DNA of 64,000 nucleotides, taken from NCBI RefSeq assembly GCF_032999765.1, contig NZ_CP136051.1, forward strand, positions 1,960,417 through 2,024,416. The letters run 5' to 3'. A program made the position numbers and the translations under genes. Of this stretch, positions 58,001 through 64,000 are shown one piece after another. Positions within the stretch are counted from its first letter, which is position 1. The number at the start of each line of letters is the position of its first letter. The notes beneath the pieces are model-generated. The model made no database searches. It was given only the letters and a program-made list of their open reading frames with translations, and had not been told where the DNA came from. The stretch comes from Imperialibacter roseus. GTDB lineage: Bacteria > Bacteroidota > Bacteroidia > Cytophagales > Cyclobacteriaceae.

Positions 58001-61000
58001 TATCACAGGTATTACAAATTTGAATGGAGGCGATGTAACGATAGCCGATGGTGCTACTGCTACCAATATCAACAACGATGATATTAACATCGGTAATGCC
58101 TCTGGCGACCTTGTCGACATCACAGGAGCGACGACAATCACAGGCGGTAACCTGACAGTAAGCTCACCCCAGTCAGATTTCAACAGTGCCACGACGAATG
58201 TAACGGGTGCAGCTATCAATATAGGTGATGCAGCAGGAGACGCAGTAGATATTACTGCGGCGACCAATATTAACGGAGGTAATCTGACAGTAGATGCCCC
58301 TGTAACGACATTAAACAGTGGAGTTATCAATCTGAGTGCCGATGCTACCGGGGACATATTATTGAATGGCGAGATCCAGGGGGGCAGTCCTTTTATACTT
58401 GAGGGATCGACTGACGATGCGAATGAGACGACGATCAGTTTGGTAGATCCGACAGCGGATCGTACGATCAATTTTCCGGATGCGAGTGGAACGGTTGTTT
58501 TGTCAGGAGGGGCAACGCTAGCCAATGATATAGCCTTGAGTACAGACGGGGCAGGTCAGATAGTGAATGCAGTAGAGGCCCAGGACTTCAATGTTCAGTC
58601 TCAGAATATCAACATAGGTGATGAATCAGATGATGTAGTTGATATCACAGGTATTACAAATTTGAATGGAGGCGATGTAACGATAGCCGATGGTGCTACT
58701 GCTACCAATATCAACAACGATGATATTAACATCGGTAATGCCTCTGGCGACCTTGTCGACATCACAGGAGCGACGACAATCACAGGCGGTAACCTGACAG
58801 TAAGCTCACCCCAGTCAGATTTCAACAGTGCCACGACGAATGTAACGGGTGCAGCTATCAATATAGGTGATGCAGCAGGAGACGCAGTAGATATTACTGC
58901 GGCGACCAATATTAACGGAGGTAATCTGACAGTAGATGCCCCTGTAACGACATTAAACAGTGGAGTTATCAATCTGAGTGCCGATGCTACCGGGGACATA
59001 TTATTGAATGGCGAGATCCAGGGGGGCAGTCCTTTTATACTTGAGGGATCGACTGACGATGCGAATGAGACGACGATCAGTTTGGTAGATCCGACAGCGG
59101 ATCGTACGATCAATTTTCCGGATGCGAGTGGAACGGTTGTTTTGTCAGGAGGGGCAACGCTAGCCAATGATATAGCCTTGAGTACAGACGGGGCAGGTCA
59201 GATAGTGAATGCAGTAGAGGCCCAGGACTTCAATGTTCAGTCTCAGAATATCAACATAGGTGATGAATCAGATGATGTAGTTGATATCACAGGTATTACA
59301 AATTTGAATGGAGGCGATGTAACGATAGCCGATGGTGCTACTGCTACCAATATCAACAACGATGATATTAACATCGGTAATGCCTCTGGCGACCTTGTCG
59401 ACATCACAGGAGCGACGACAATCACAGGCGGTAACCTGACAGTAAGCTCACCCCAGTCAGATTTCAACAGTGCCACGACGAATGTAACGGGTGCAGCTAT
59501 CAATATAGGTGATGCAGCAGGAGACGCAGTAGATATTACTGCGGCGACCAATATTAACGGAGGTAATCTGACAGTAGATGCCCCTGTAACGACATTAAAC
59601 AGTGGAGTTATCAATCTGAGTGCCGATGCTACCGGGGACATATTATTGAATGGCGAGATCCAGGGGGGCAGTCCTTTTATACTTGAGGGATCGACTGACG
59701 ATGCGAATGAGACGACGATCAGTTTGGTAGATCCGACAGCGGATCGTACGATCAATTTTCCGGATGCGAGTGGAACGGTTGTTTTGGACAACAACGGGGC
59801 AAGCGCTTTGACAACTTCAGAGATAGACCAGCTGGAGAATATAGATGCCACTACCATTAGCACTACCCAGTGGGGCTATTTAGGAGCGATGGATCAGGGA
59901 GTTGGTACAGGAGACAACGTTTCGTTTAATCAAATCACCGATGGTACAACGACACTTACAGGGGGAGCTATTACAGGTGCTACTTCCATAGGAACTGGGT
60001 CATTGACAGCATCAGGCACGATCACAGGCGGTACACTTACTGATGGAACACTTTCGTCGAATGGCGGAGCTATTACTGGCGCTACTGCGATAACGGCATC
60101 AGGAGCTGTAACAGCAGGAAGTATAGTAACAGCAGGCACTGTAGATGGTCGGGATGTATCAGTAGACGGCGCTACCCTAGATGCTCTTGATGCATCTGGA
60201 GTTTCGGCTCTTACATCTACAGAAGTAGCTCAGCTGGAGAATATAGATGCCACTACCATTAGTACTACCCAGTGGGGCTATTTAGGAGCGATGGATCAGG
60301 GAGTTGGTACAGGAGACAACGTTTCGTTTAATCAAATCACCGATGGTACAACGACACTTACAGGAGGAGCTATTACAGGTGCTACTTCCATAGGAACCGG
60401 GTCATTGACAGCATCAGGCACGATCACAGGCGGTACACTTACTGATGGAACACTTTCGTCGAATGGCGGAGCTATTACTGGCGCTACTGCGATAACGGCA
60501 TCAGGAGCTGTAACAGCAGGAAGTATAGTAACAGCAGGCACTGTAGATGGTCGGGATGTATCAGTAGACGGCGCTACCCTAGATGCTCTTGATGCATCTG
60601 GAGTTTCGGCTCTTACATCTACAGAAGTAGCTCAGCTGGAGAATATAGATGCCACTACCATTAGTACTACCCAGTGGGGCTATTTAGGAGCGATGGATCA
60701 GGGAGTTGGTACAGGAGACAACGTTTCGTTTAATCAAATCACCGATGGTACAACGACACTTACAGGAGGAGCTATTACAGGTGCTACTTCCATAGGAACC
60801 GGGTCATTGACAGCATCAGGCACGATCACAGGCGGTACACTTACTGATGGAACACTTTCGTCGAATGGCGGAGCTATTACTGGCGCTACTGCGATAACGG
60901 CATCAGGAGCTGTAACAGCAGGAAGTATAGTAACAGCAGGCACTGTAGATGGTCGGGATGTATCAGTAGACGGCGCTACCCTAGATGCTCTTGATGCATC

Positions 61001-64000
61001 TGGAGTTTCGGCTCTTACATCTACAGAAGTAGCTCAGCTGGAGAATATAGATGCCACTACCATTAGTACTACCCAGTGGGGCTATTTAGGAGCGATGGAT
61101 CAGGGAGTTGGTACAGGAGACAACGTTTCGTTTAATCAAATCACCGATGGTACAACGACACTTACAGGGGGAGCTATTACAGGTGCTACTTCCATAGGAA
61201 CCGGGTCATTGACAGCATCAGGCACGATCACAGGCGGTACACTTACTGATGGAACACTTTCGTCGAATGGCGGAGCTATTACTGGCGCTACTGCGATAAC
61301 GGCATCAGGAGCTGTAACAGCAGGAAGTATAGTAACAGCAGGCACTGTAGATGGTCGGGATGTATCAGTAGACGGCGCTACCCTAGATGCTCTTGATGCA
61401 TCTGGAGTTTCGGCTCTTACATCTACAGAAGTAGCTCAGCTGGAGAATATAGATGCCACTACCATTAGTACTACCCAGTGGGGCTATTTAGGAGCGATGG
61501 ATCAGGGAGTTGGTACAGGAGACAACGTTTCGTTTAATCAAATCACCGATGGTACAACGACACTTACAGGGGGAGCTATTACAGGTGCTACTTCCATAGG
61601 AACCGGGTCATTGACAGCATCAGGCACGATCACAGGCGGTACACTTACTGATGGAACACTTTCGTCGAATGGCGGAGCTATTACTGGCGCTACTGCGATA
61701 ACGGCATCAGGAGCTGTAACAGCAGGAAGTATAGTAACAGCAGGCACTGTAGATGGTCGGGATGTATCAGTAGACGGCGCTACCCTAGATGCTCTTGATG
61801 CATCTGGAGTTTCGGCTCTTACATCTACAGAAGTAGCTCAGCTGGAGAATATAGATGCCACTACCATTAGTACTACCCAGTGGGGCTATTTAGGAGCGAT
61901 GGATCAGGGAGTTGGTACAGGAGACAACGTTTCGTTTAATCAAATCACCGATGGTACAACGACACTTACAGGGGGAGCTATTACAGGTGCTACTTCCATA
62001 GGAACCGGGTCATTGACAGCATCAGGCACGATCACAGGCGGTACACTTACTGATGGAACACTTTCGTCGAATGGCGGAGCTATTACTGGCGCTACTGCGA
62101 TAACGGCATCAGGAGCTGTAACAGCAGGAAGTATAGTAACAGCAGGCACTGTAGATGGTCGGGATGTATCAGTAGACGGCGCTACCCTAGATGCTCTTGA
62201 TGCATCTGGAGTTTCGGCTCTTACATCTACAGAAGTAGCTCAGCTGGAGAATATAGATGCCACTACCATTAGTACTACCCAGTGGGGCTATTTAGGAGCG
62301 ATGGATCAGGGAGTTGGTACAGGAGACAACGTTTCGTTTAATCAAATCACCGATGGTACAACGACACTTACAGGGGGAGCTATTACAGGTGCTACTTCCA
62401 TAGGAACCGGGTCATTGACAGCATCAGGCACGATCACAGGCGGTACACTTACTGATGGAACACTTTCGTCGAATGGCGGAGCTATTACTGGCGCTACTGC
62501 GATAACGGCATCAGGAGCTGTAACAGCAGGAAGTATAGTAACAGCAGGCACTGTAGATGGTCGGGATGTATCAGTAGACGGCGCTACCCTAGATGCTCTT
62601 GATGCATCTGGAGTTTCGGCTCTTACATCTACAGAAGTAGCTCAGCTGGAGAATATAGATGCCACTACCATTAGTACTACCCAGTGGGGCTATTTAGGAG
62701 CGATGGATCAGGGAGTTGGTACAGGAGACAACGTTTCGTTTAATCAAATCACCGATGGTACAACGACACTTACAGGAGGAGCTATTACAGGTGCTACTTC
62801 CATAGGAACCGGGTCATTGACAGCATCAGGCACGATCACAGGCGGTACACTTACTGATGGAACACTTTCGTCGAATGGCGGAGCTATTACTGGCGCTACT
62901 GCGATAACGGCATCAGGAGCTGTAACAGCAGGAAGTATAGTAACAGCAGGCACTGTAGATGGTCGGGATGTATCAGTAGACGGCGCTACCCTAGATGCTC
63001 TTGATGCATCTGGAGTTTCGGCTCTTACATCTACAGAAGTAGCTCAGCTGGAGAATATAGATGCCACTACCATTAGTACTACCCAGTGGGGCTATTTAGG
63101 AGCGATGGATCAGGGAGTTGGTACAGGAGACAACGTTTCGTTTAATCAAATCACCGATGGTACAACGACACTTACAGGGGGAGCTATTACAGGTGCTACT
63201 TCCATAGGAACCGGGTCATTGACAGCATCAGGCACGATCACAGGCGGTACACTTACTGATGGAACACTTTCGTCGAATGGCGGAGCTATTACTGGCGCTA
63301 CTGCGATAACGGCATCAGGAGCTGTAACAGCAGGAAGTATAGTAACAGCAGGCACTGTAGATGGTCGGGATGTATCAGTAGACGGCGCTACCCTAGATGC
63401 TCTTGATGCATCTGGAGTTTCGGCTCTTACATCTACAGAAGTAGCTCAGCTGGAGAATATAGATGCCACTACCATTAGTACTACCCAGTGGGGCTATTTA
63501 GGAGCGATGGATCAGGGAGTTGGTACAGGAGACAACGTTTCGTTTAATCAAATCACCGATGGTACAACGACACTTACAGGGGGAGCTATTACAGGTGCTA
63601 CTTCCATAGGAACCGGGTCATTGACAGCATCAGGCACGATCACAGGCGGTACACTTACTGATGGAACACTTTCGTCGAATGGCGGAGCTATTACTGGCGC
63701 TACTGCGATAACGGCATCAGGAGCTGTAACAGCAGGAAGTATAGTAACAGCAGGCACTGTAGATGGTCGGGATGTATCAGTAGACGGCGCTACCCTAGAT
63801 GCTCTTGATGCATCTGGAGTTTCGGCTCTTACATCTACAGAAGTAGCTCAGCTGGAGAATATAGATGCCACTACCATTAGTACTACCCAGTGGGGCTATT
63901 TAGGAGCGATGGATCAGGGAGTTGGTACAGGAGACAACGTTTCGTTTAATCAAATCACCGATGGTACAACGACACTTACAGGGGGAGCTATTACAGGTGC
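52002..64000 (+). CDS. Giant exported repeat protein, fibre/adhesin-like, 3' end outside window
   Basis: One uninterrupted frame of at least 3,999 codons; I read it through codon by codon up to the end of the second repeat tier and the first 402-bp unit, and the later units repeat in phase. A signal peptide (1-24, MKINLAKIQLAIIVCLIPFF, then GARA|Q) precedes a head module at about 26-115 (NQGFLVPQVSTNQRQSM, NNGLIVYDGDENSFYYW). I know that wording from Bacteroidota tail-fibre-like proteins. Residues 140-1250 are ~10-15-residue motifs of the type VTTAKIADG/VQTADIAD, arranged in degenerate ~170-residue super-repeats. Residues 1513-2582 are five 214-residue units, and from 2610 on there are 134-residue units. 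I saw no Cys after the signal peptide; the repeats are acidic. Likely a long beta-rich surface fibre. The C-terminus (sorting domain or S74-type chaperone) is not visible. Confidence 0.9.
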   Translation, partial: MKINLAKIQLAIIVCLIPFFGARAQEFSVGVNTLTPNKNAVLHLVSPNSNQGFLVPQVSTNQRQSMIPILASGTTNNGLIVYDGDENSFYYWANGAWRKGLGVFEGAVAGGDLTGTFPNPVLKPSIVTFDKLAPFSVIGEKIAPGAVTTDKIENGAVTSDKLAVSGATAGTFGNETTVSQVTVNDRGIITSVANVAISIVSDNIVDGSIINIDLANNTITINKIDAEGTVSSVLGTDAAGAPTWIPLSNFASSTLATSNVFIGDDTGTASAQPVIGDATLTYTATGADLQLAADAVTTNEIATGAVTSNEILDGGVQTADIADQNVTTAKLADDGVTATKINDDVAGVGLSPNATTGALDVNAGNGLTINGDDLEADIAQLAGQGLGANTGTGAVDIKVDGTSLEIASDIVQVASGGIGNAKLATDAVTSDKIADGSISAADIATGAVTTDEILDLTIATADIANDAVTRDKINANVAGDGLEQFTDGTLRVKVGSGLSFDPDKKLQLAIVPNDDEFLIGTSSGFEGTTVVGDISMTYNTGTDRIDSKIQPDKVTATEIATDAVGSAEILAGAVNTSELADGAVTNAKLGASAVTSDKITDGTIQAVDIVNLGVTTAKINDNAITTGKIADGQVQTLDIADANVTTAKIANNAIVTSKLADDAVTPAKLDALVAGLGLVQNGTGALDIGEGNGIKVNANDIEVDLSDIDGVALQENAGVLDVQFDDVTIGVNADKLEVKDAGIVTAKLNDGAVTNAKLADNSVSTGKIVDGTIQAGDIADGNITNVKLAANSVNTGKIEDGQVQTADLADANVTTAKVADANITTAKLADDAVNASKLNADVAGAGLIQNGTTGAIDIGAGSGIIVNADDIQIDISGIAGTALADDGSDGTLDVQVDGSTIGVNANKLYVPASGITATQLANDAVTTNKLINDAVTTGKIADGNVQTADIADANVTTVKITDNAITTAKIQDGQVQTSDIADANVTTAKIADGNVTTAKLNDDAVTAAKLNADVSGAGLIQNGTTGAIDIGAGNGITVNADNIQVDISGIAGTALADDGSDGTLDVQVDGSTIGVTGNALFVPNAGIGTAQIANAGVTTAKLADGNVTTVKIADGSVTTAKIADGNVLTGKIANDAITSAKIQDGQVQTSDIADGTIQTIDIGNDQVTVSKLQNGTPGNTQLIVADQTTGEPGYVNLSTVIGNLAGNGLVGNGEKIDANPDDVTIELATDMLQVKDLGITNPKIASRTITFDKLSGTAGFENSLLINNSSNFPVWFAPGSNQVLITSSGGSITTKPIGEFATNNLAYGSIFIGNSSGISTQLSVNNAGNLIIGNGTSAVSLPLTGDINLNSAGATTIQNNAVQGDDIDVTSGNFIVGGANQVQLNNTLGLQVANATDLNGSLTVDGSTFSLDATGASNLTTTAGALTLQGAGGVNIGANGVLTDVIGGLNVTQDADIDGNTTLNGNVTLGNVATDGVTVTGEILGATPLNFEGSANNDVYTSFAITNPTSARTINFPDASGTVVLSGGATLANDIALSTDGAGQIVNAVEAQDFNVQSQNINIGDESDDVVDITGITNLNGGDVTIADGATATNINNDDINIGNASGDLVDITGATTITGGNLTVSSPQSDFNSATTNVTGAAINIGDAAGDAVDITAATNINGGNLTVDAPVTTLNSGVINLSADATGDILLNGEIQGGSPFILEGSTDDANETTISLVDPTADRTISFPDASGTVVLSGGATLANDIALSTDGAGQIVNAVEAQDFNVQSQNINIGDESDDVVDITGITNLNGGDVTIADGATATNINNDDINIGNASGDLVDITGATTITGGNLTVSSPQSDFNSATTNVTGAAINIGDAAGDAVDITAATNINGGNLTVDAPVTTLNSGVINLSADATGDILLNGEIQGGSPFILEGSTDDANETTISLVDPTADRTINFPDASGTVVLSGGATLANDIALSTDGAGQIVNAVEAQDFNVQSQNINIGDESDDVVDITGITNLNGGDVTIADGATATNINNDDINIGNASGDLVDITGATTITGGNLTVSSPQSDFNSATTNVTGAAINIGDAAGDAVDITAATNINGGNLTVDAPVTTLNSGVINLSADATGDILLNGEIQGGSPFILEGSTDDANETTISLVDPTADRTINFPDASGTVVLSGGATLANDIALSTDGAGQIVNAVEAQDFNVQSQNINIGDESDDVVDITGITNLNGGDVTIADGATATNINNDDINIGNASGDLVDITGATTITGGNLTVSSPQSDFNSATTNVTGAAINIGDAAGDAVDITAATNINGGNLTVDAPVTTLNSGVINLSADATGDILLNGEIQGGSPFILEGSTDDANETTISLVDPTADRTINFPDASGTVVLSGGATLANDIALSTDGAGQIVNAVEAQDFNVQSQNINIGDESDDVVDITGITNLNGGDVTIADGATATNINNDDINIGNASGDLVDITGATTITGGNLTVSSPQSDFNSATTNVTGAAINIGDAAGDAVDITAATNINGGNLTVDAPVTTLNSGVINLSADATGDILLNGEIQGGSPFILEGSTDDANETTISLVDPTADRTINFPDASGTVVLDNNGASALTTSEIDQLENIDATTISTTQWGYLGAMDQGVGTGDNVSFNQITDGTTTLTGGAITGATSIGTGSLTASGTITGGTLTDGTLSSNGGAITGATAITASGAVTAGSIVTAGTVDGRDVSVDGATLDALDASGVSALTSTEVAQLENIDATTISTTQWGYLGAMDQGVGTGDNVSFNQITDGTTTLTGGAITGATSIGTGSLTASGTITGGTLTDGTLSSNGGAITGATAITASGAVTAGSIVTAGTVDGRDVSVDGATLDALDASGVSALTSTEVAQLENIDATTISTTQWGYLGAMDQGVGTGDNVSFNQITDGTTTLTGGAITGATSIGTGSLTASGTITGGTLTDGTLSSNGGAITGATAITASGAVTAGSIVTAGTVDGRDVSVDGATLDALDASGVSALTSTEVAQLENIDATTISTTQWGYLGAMDQGVGTGDNVSFNQITDGTTTLTGGAITGATSIGTGSLTASGTITGGTLTDGTLSSNGGAITGATAITASGAVTAGSIVTAGTVDGRDVSVDGATLDALDASGVSALTSTEVAQLENIDATTISTTQWGYLGAMDQGVGTGDNVSFNQITDGTTTLTGGAITGATSIGTGSLTASGTITGGTLTDGTLSSNGGAITGATAITASGAVTAGSIVTAGTVDGRDVSVDGATLDALDASGVSALTSTEVAQLENIDATTISTTQWGYLGAMDQGVGTGDNVSFNQITDGTTTLTGGAITGATSIGTGSLTASGTITGGTLTDGTLSSNGGAITGATAITASGAVTAGSIVTAGTVDGRDVSVDGATLDALDASGVSALTSTEVAQLENIDATTISTTQWGYLGAMDQGVGTGDNVSFNQITDGTTTLTGGAITGATSIGTGSLTASGTITGGTLTDGTLSSNGGAITGATAITASGAVTAGSIVTAGTVDGRDVSVDGATLDALDASGVSALTSTEVAQLENIDATTISTTQWGYLGAMDQGVGTGDNVSFNQITDGTTTLTGGAITGATSIGTGSLTASGTITGGTLTDGTLSSNGGAITGATAITASGAVTAGSIVTAGTVDGRDVSVDGATLDALDASGVSALTSTEVAQLENIDATTISTTQWGYLGAMDQGVGTGDNVSFNQITDGTTTLTGGAITGATSIGTGSLTASGTITGGTLTDGTLSSNGGAITGATAITASGAVTAGSIVTAGTVDGRDVSVDGATLDALDASGVSALTSTEVAQLENIDATTISTTQWGYLGAMDQGVGTGDNVSFNQITDGTTTLTGGAITGATSIGTGSLTASGTITGGTLTDGTLSSNGGAITGATAITASGAVTAGSIVTAGTVDGRDVSVDGATLDALDASGVSALTSTEVAQLENIDATTISTTQWGYLGAMDQGVGTGDNVSFNQITDGTTTLTGGAITG
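52900..55500 (+). repeat. Degenerate ~170-residue super-repeats in the giant gene
   Basis: The cycle 'AKL-N(A)DVAGxGLxQNGTxGAxDIGxGNGIxVNADxIxVDIS ...' followed by a string of VTTAKIADG motifs begins at about 54003, 54510 and 55026 (spacing 507 and 516 bp, both multiples of three). Weaker earlier versions are at about 53020 and 53418. The copies differ at many positions, including synonymous ones. Confidence 0.8.
56539..59748 (+). repeat. Five tandem 642-bp units in the giant gene
   Basis: The landmark CGATCAATTTTCCGGATGCG occurs at 56539, 57181 (with one change), 57823, 58465, 59107 and again at 59749, exactly 642 bp apart (214 codons). The only difference I noticed between units is G at 57187 (Ser instead of Asn). 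Each unit contains three subrepeats of 37-44 residues of the form INIGxxxxDxVDITxxTxxxGGxLTV and ends with VDPTADRTINFPDASGTVV. The array begins and ends in the same short module. Confidence 0.95.
59829..64000 (+). repeat. At least ten tandem 402-bp units in the giant gene
   Basis: Units start with CAGCTGGAGAATATAGATGC at 59829, 60231, 60633, 61035, 61437, 61839, 62241, 62643, 63045 and 63447, and an eleventh starts at 63849 and is cut by the window. 402 bp is 134 codons. The unit reads QLENIDATTISTTQWGYLGA, then GGAITGATSIGTGSLTASGT, a second GGAITGAT, and TVDGRDVSVDGATLDALD. The variants I saw are synonymous: GGG/GGA in 'LTGGAIT' (GGA in units 2, 3 and 8), ACT/ACC (ACT in unit 1), and AGC/AGT (AGC in unit 1). 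Confidence 0.95.

Noticed and set aside
56675-63757. Many minus-strand open frames of about 188 and 69 codons in the repeat arrays, identical from unit to unit
   Set aside because: They are antisense shadows of the giant + frame: they recur at exactly the repeat period, are low-complexity (Pro/Val/Ala/Ser) and have no start signals of their own.
59829-64000. CRISPR array
   Set aside because: Repeats are 402 bp, directly adjacent and protein-coding, with no unique spacers.

Overview
The window reads as a chromosomal segment of a member of the Bacteroidota, probably a marine or aquatic Cytophagales-type bacterium (inference). The signs are a type IX secretion (T9SS) C-terminal sorting domain, a FecR/ECF-sigma/STN regulatory set, the Bacteroidota 'putative porin' family, promoter -7 boxes of the TAnnTTTG type, no clear Shine-Dalgarno sites, and several genes that can only start at TTG or GTG.

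Layout. 1-1573: 3' part of a TPR histidine kinase, followed by an intergenic duplication of paired hairpins. 2094-7477: metabolic genes (FMN hydroxy-acid oxidase, PHP phosphatase, DUF4920 lipoprotein, ProC, glutaryl-CoA dehydrogenase). 7545-10743: tryptophan dioxygenase, a MORN-repeat/outer-membrane protein and a CoA-binding protein, almost without gaps. 10895-15389: a glycine-rich T9SS-exported protein, a reduced paralogue and an exported LRR protein. 15484-19642: gyrB and ppk1. 19644-23849: PPC-domain protein, small membrane protein, MFS transporter, an XRE/S24 repressor with a small upstream gene, and an unknown protein. 23874-32022: menaquinone genes menE and menF-menD-menB, separated by an opposite-strand ECF sigma / STN protein / FecR cassette. 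32162-39745: histidine phosphatase, TPR protein, zinc-ribbon protein, NIF3, LpxK, porin and MiaE. 39822-42445: a two-subunit molybdenum hydroxylase. 42610-50992: transporters, exported proteins and a MacB-like permease.

The most remarkable object is at the right end. After an approximately 1-kb AT-rich intergenic region with perfect dyads, one reading frame opens at 52002 on the + strand and stays open to the end of the window (at least 3,999 codons, no stop seen). It encodes a signal-peptide-bearing giant surface or fibre protein. It has three successive tiers of repeats: degenerate ~170-residue super-repeats rich in 'VTTAKIADG'-type motifs, then five nearly identical 642-bp (214-residue) units, then at least ten nearly identical 402-bp (134-residue) units that continue past the edge. 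The repeated parts are strongly acidic and lysine-free, and their wording resembles tail-fibre-like proteins. Because the frame never closes inside the window, an annotation that requires a stop codon would miss it and report only antisense shadow frames.

The rest is mostly housekeeping and transport. Coordinates come from reading the frames by eye; functions come from motif recognition without database searches.
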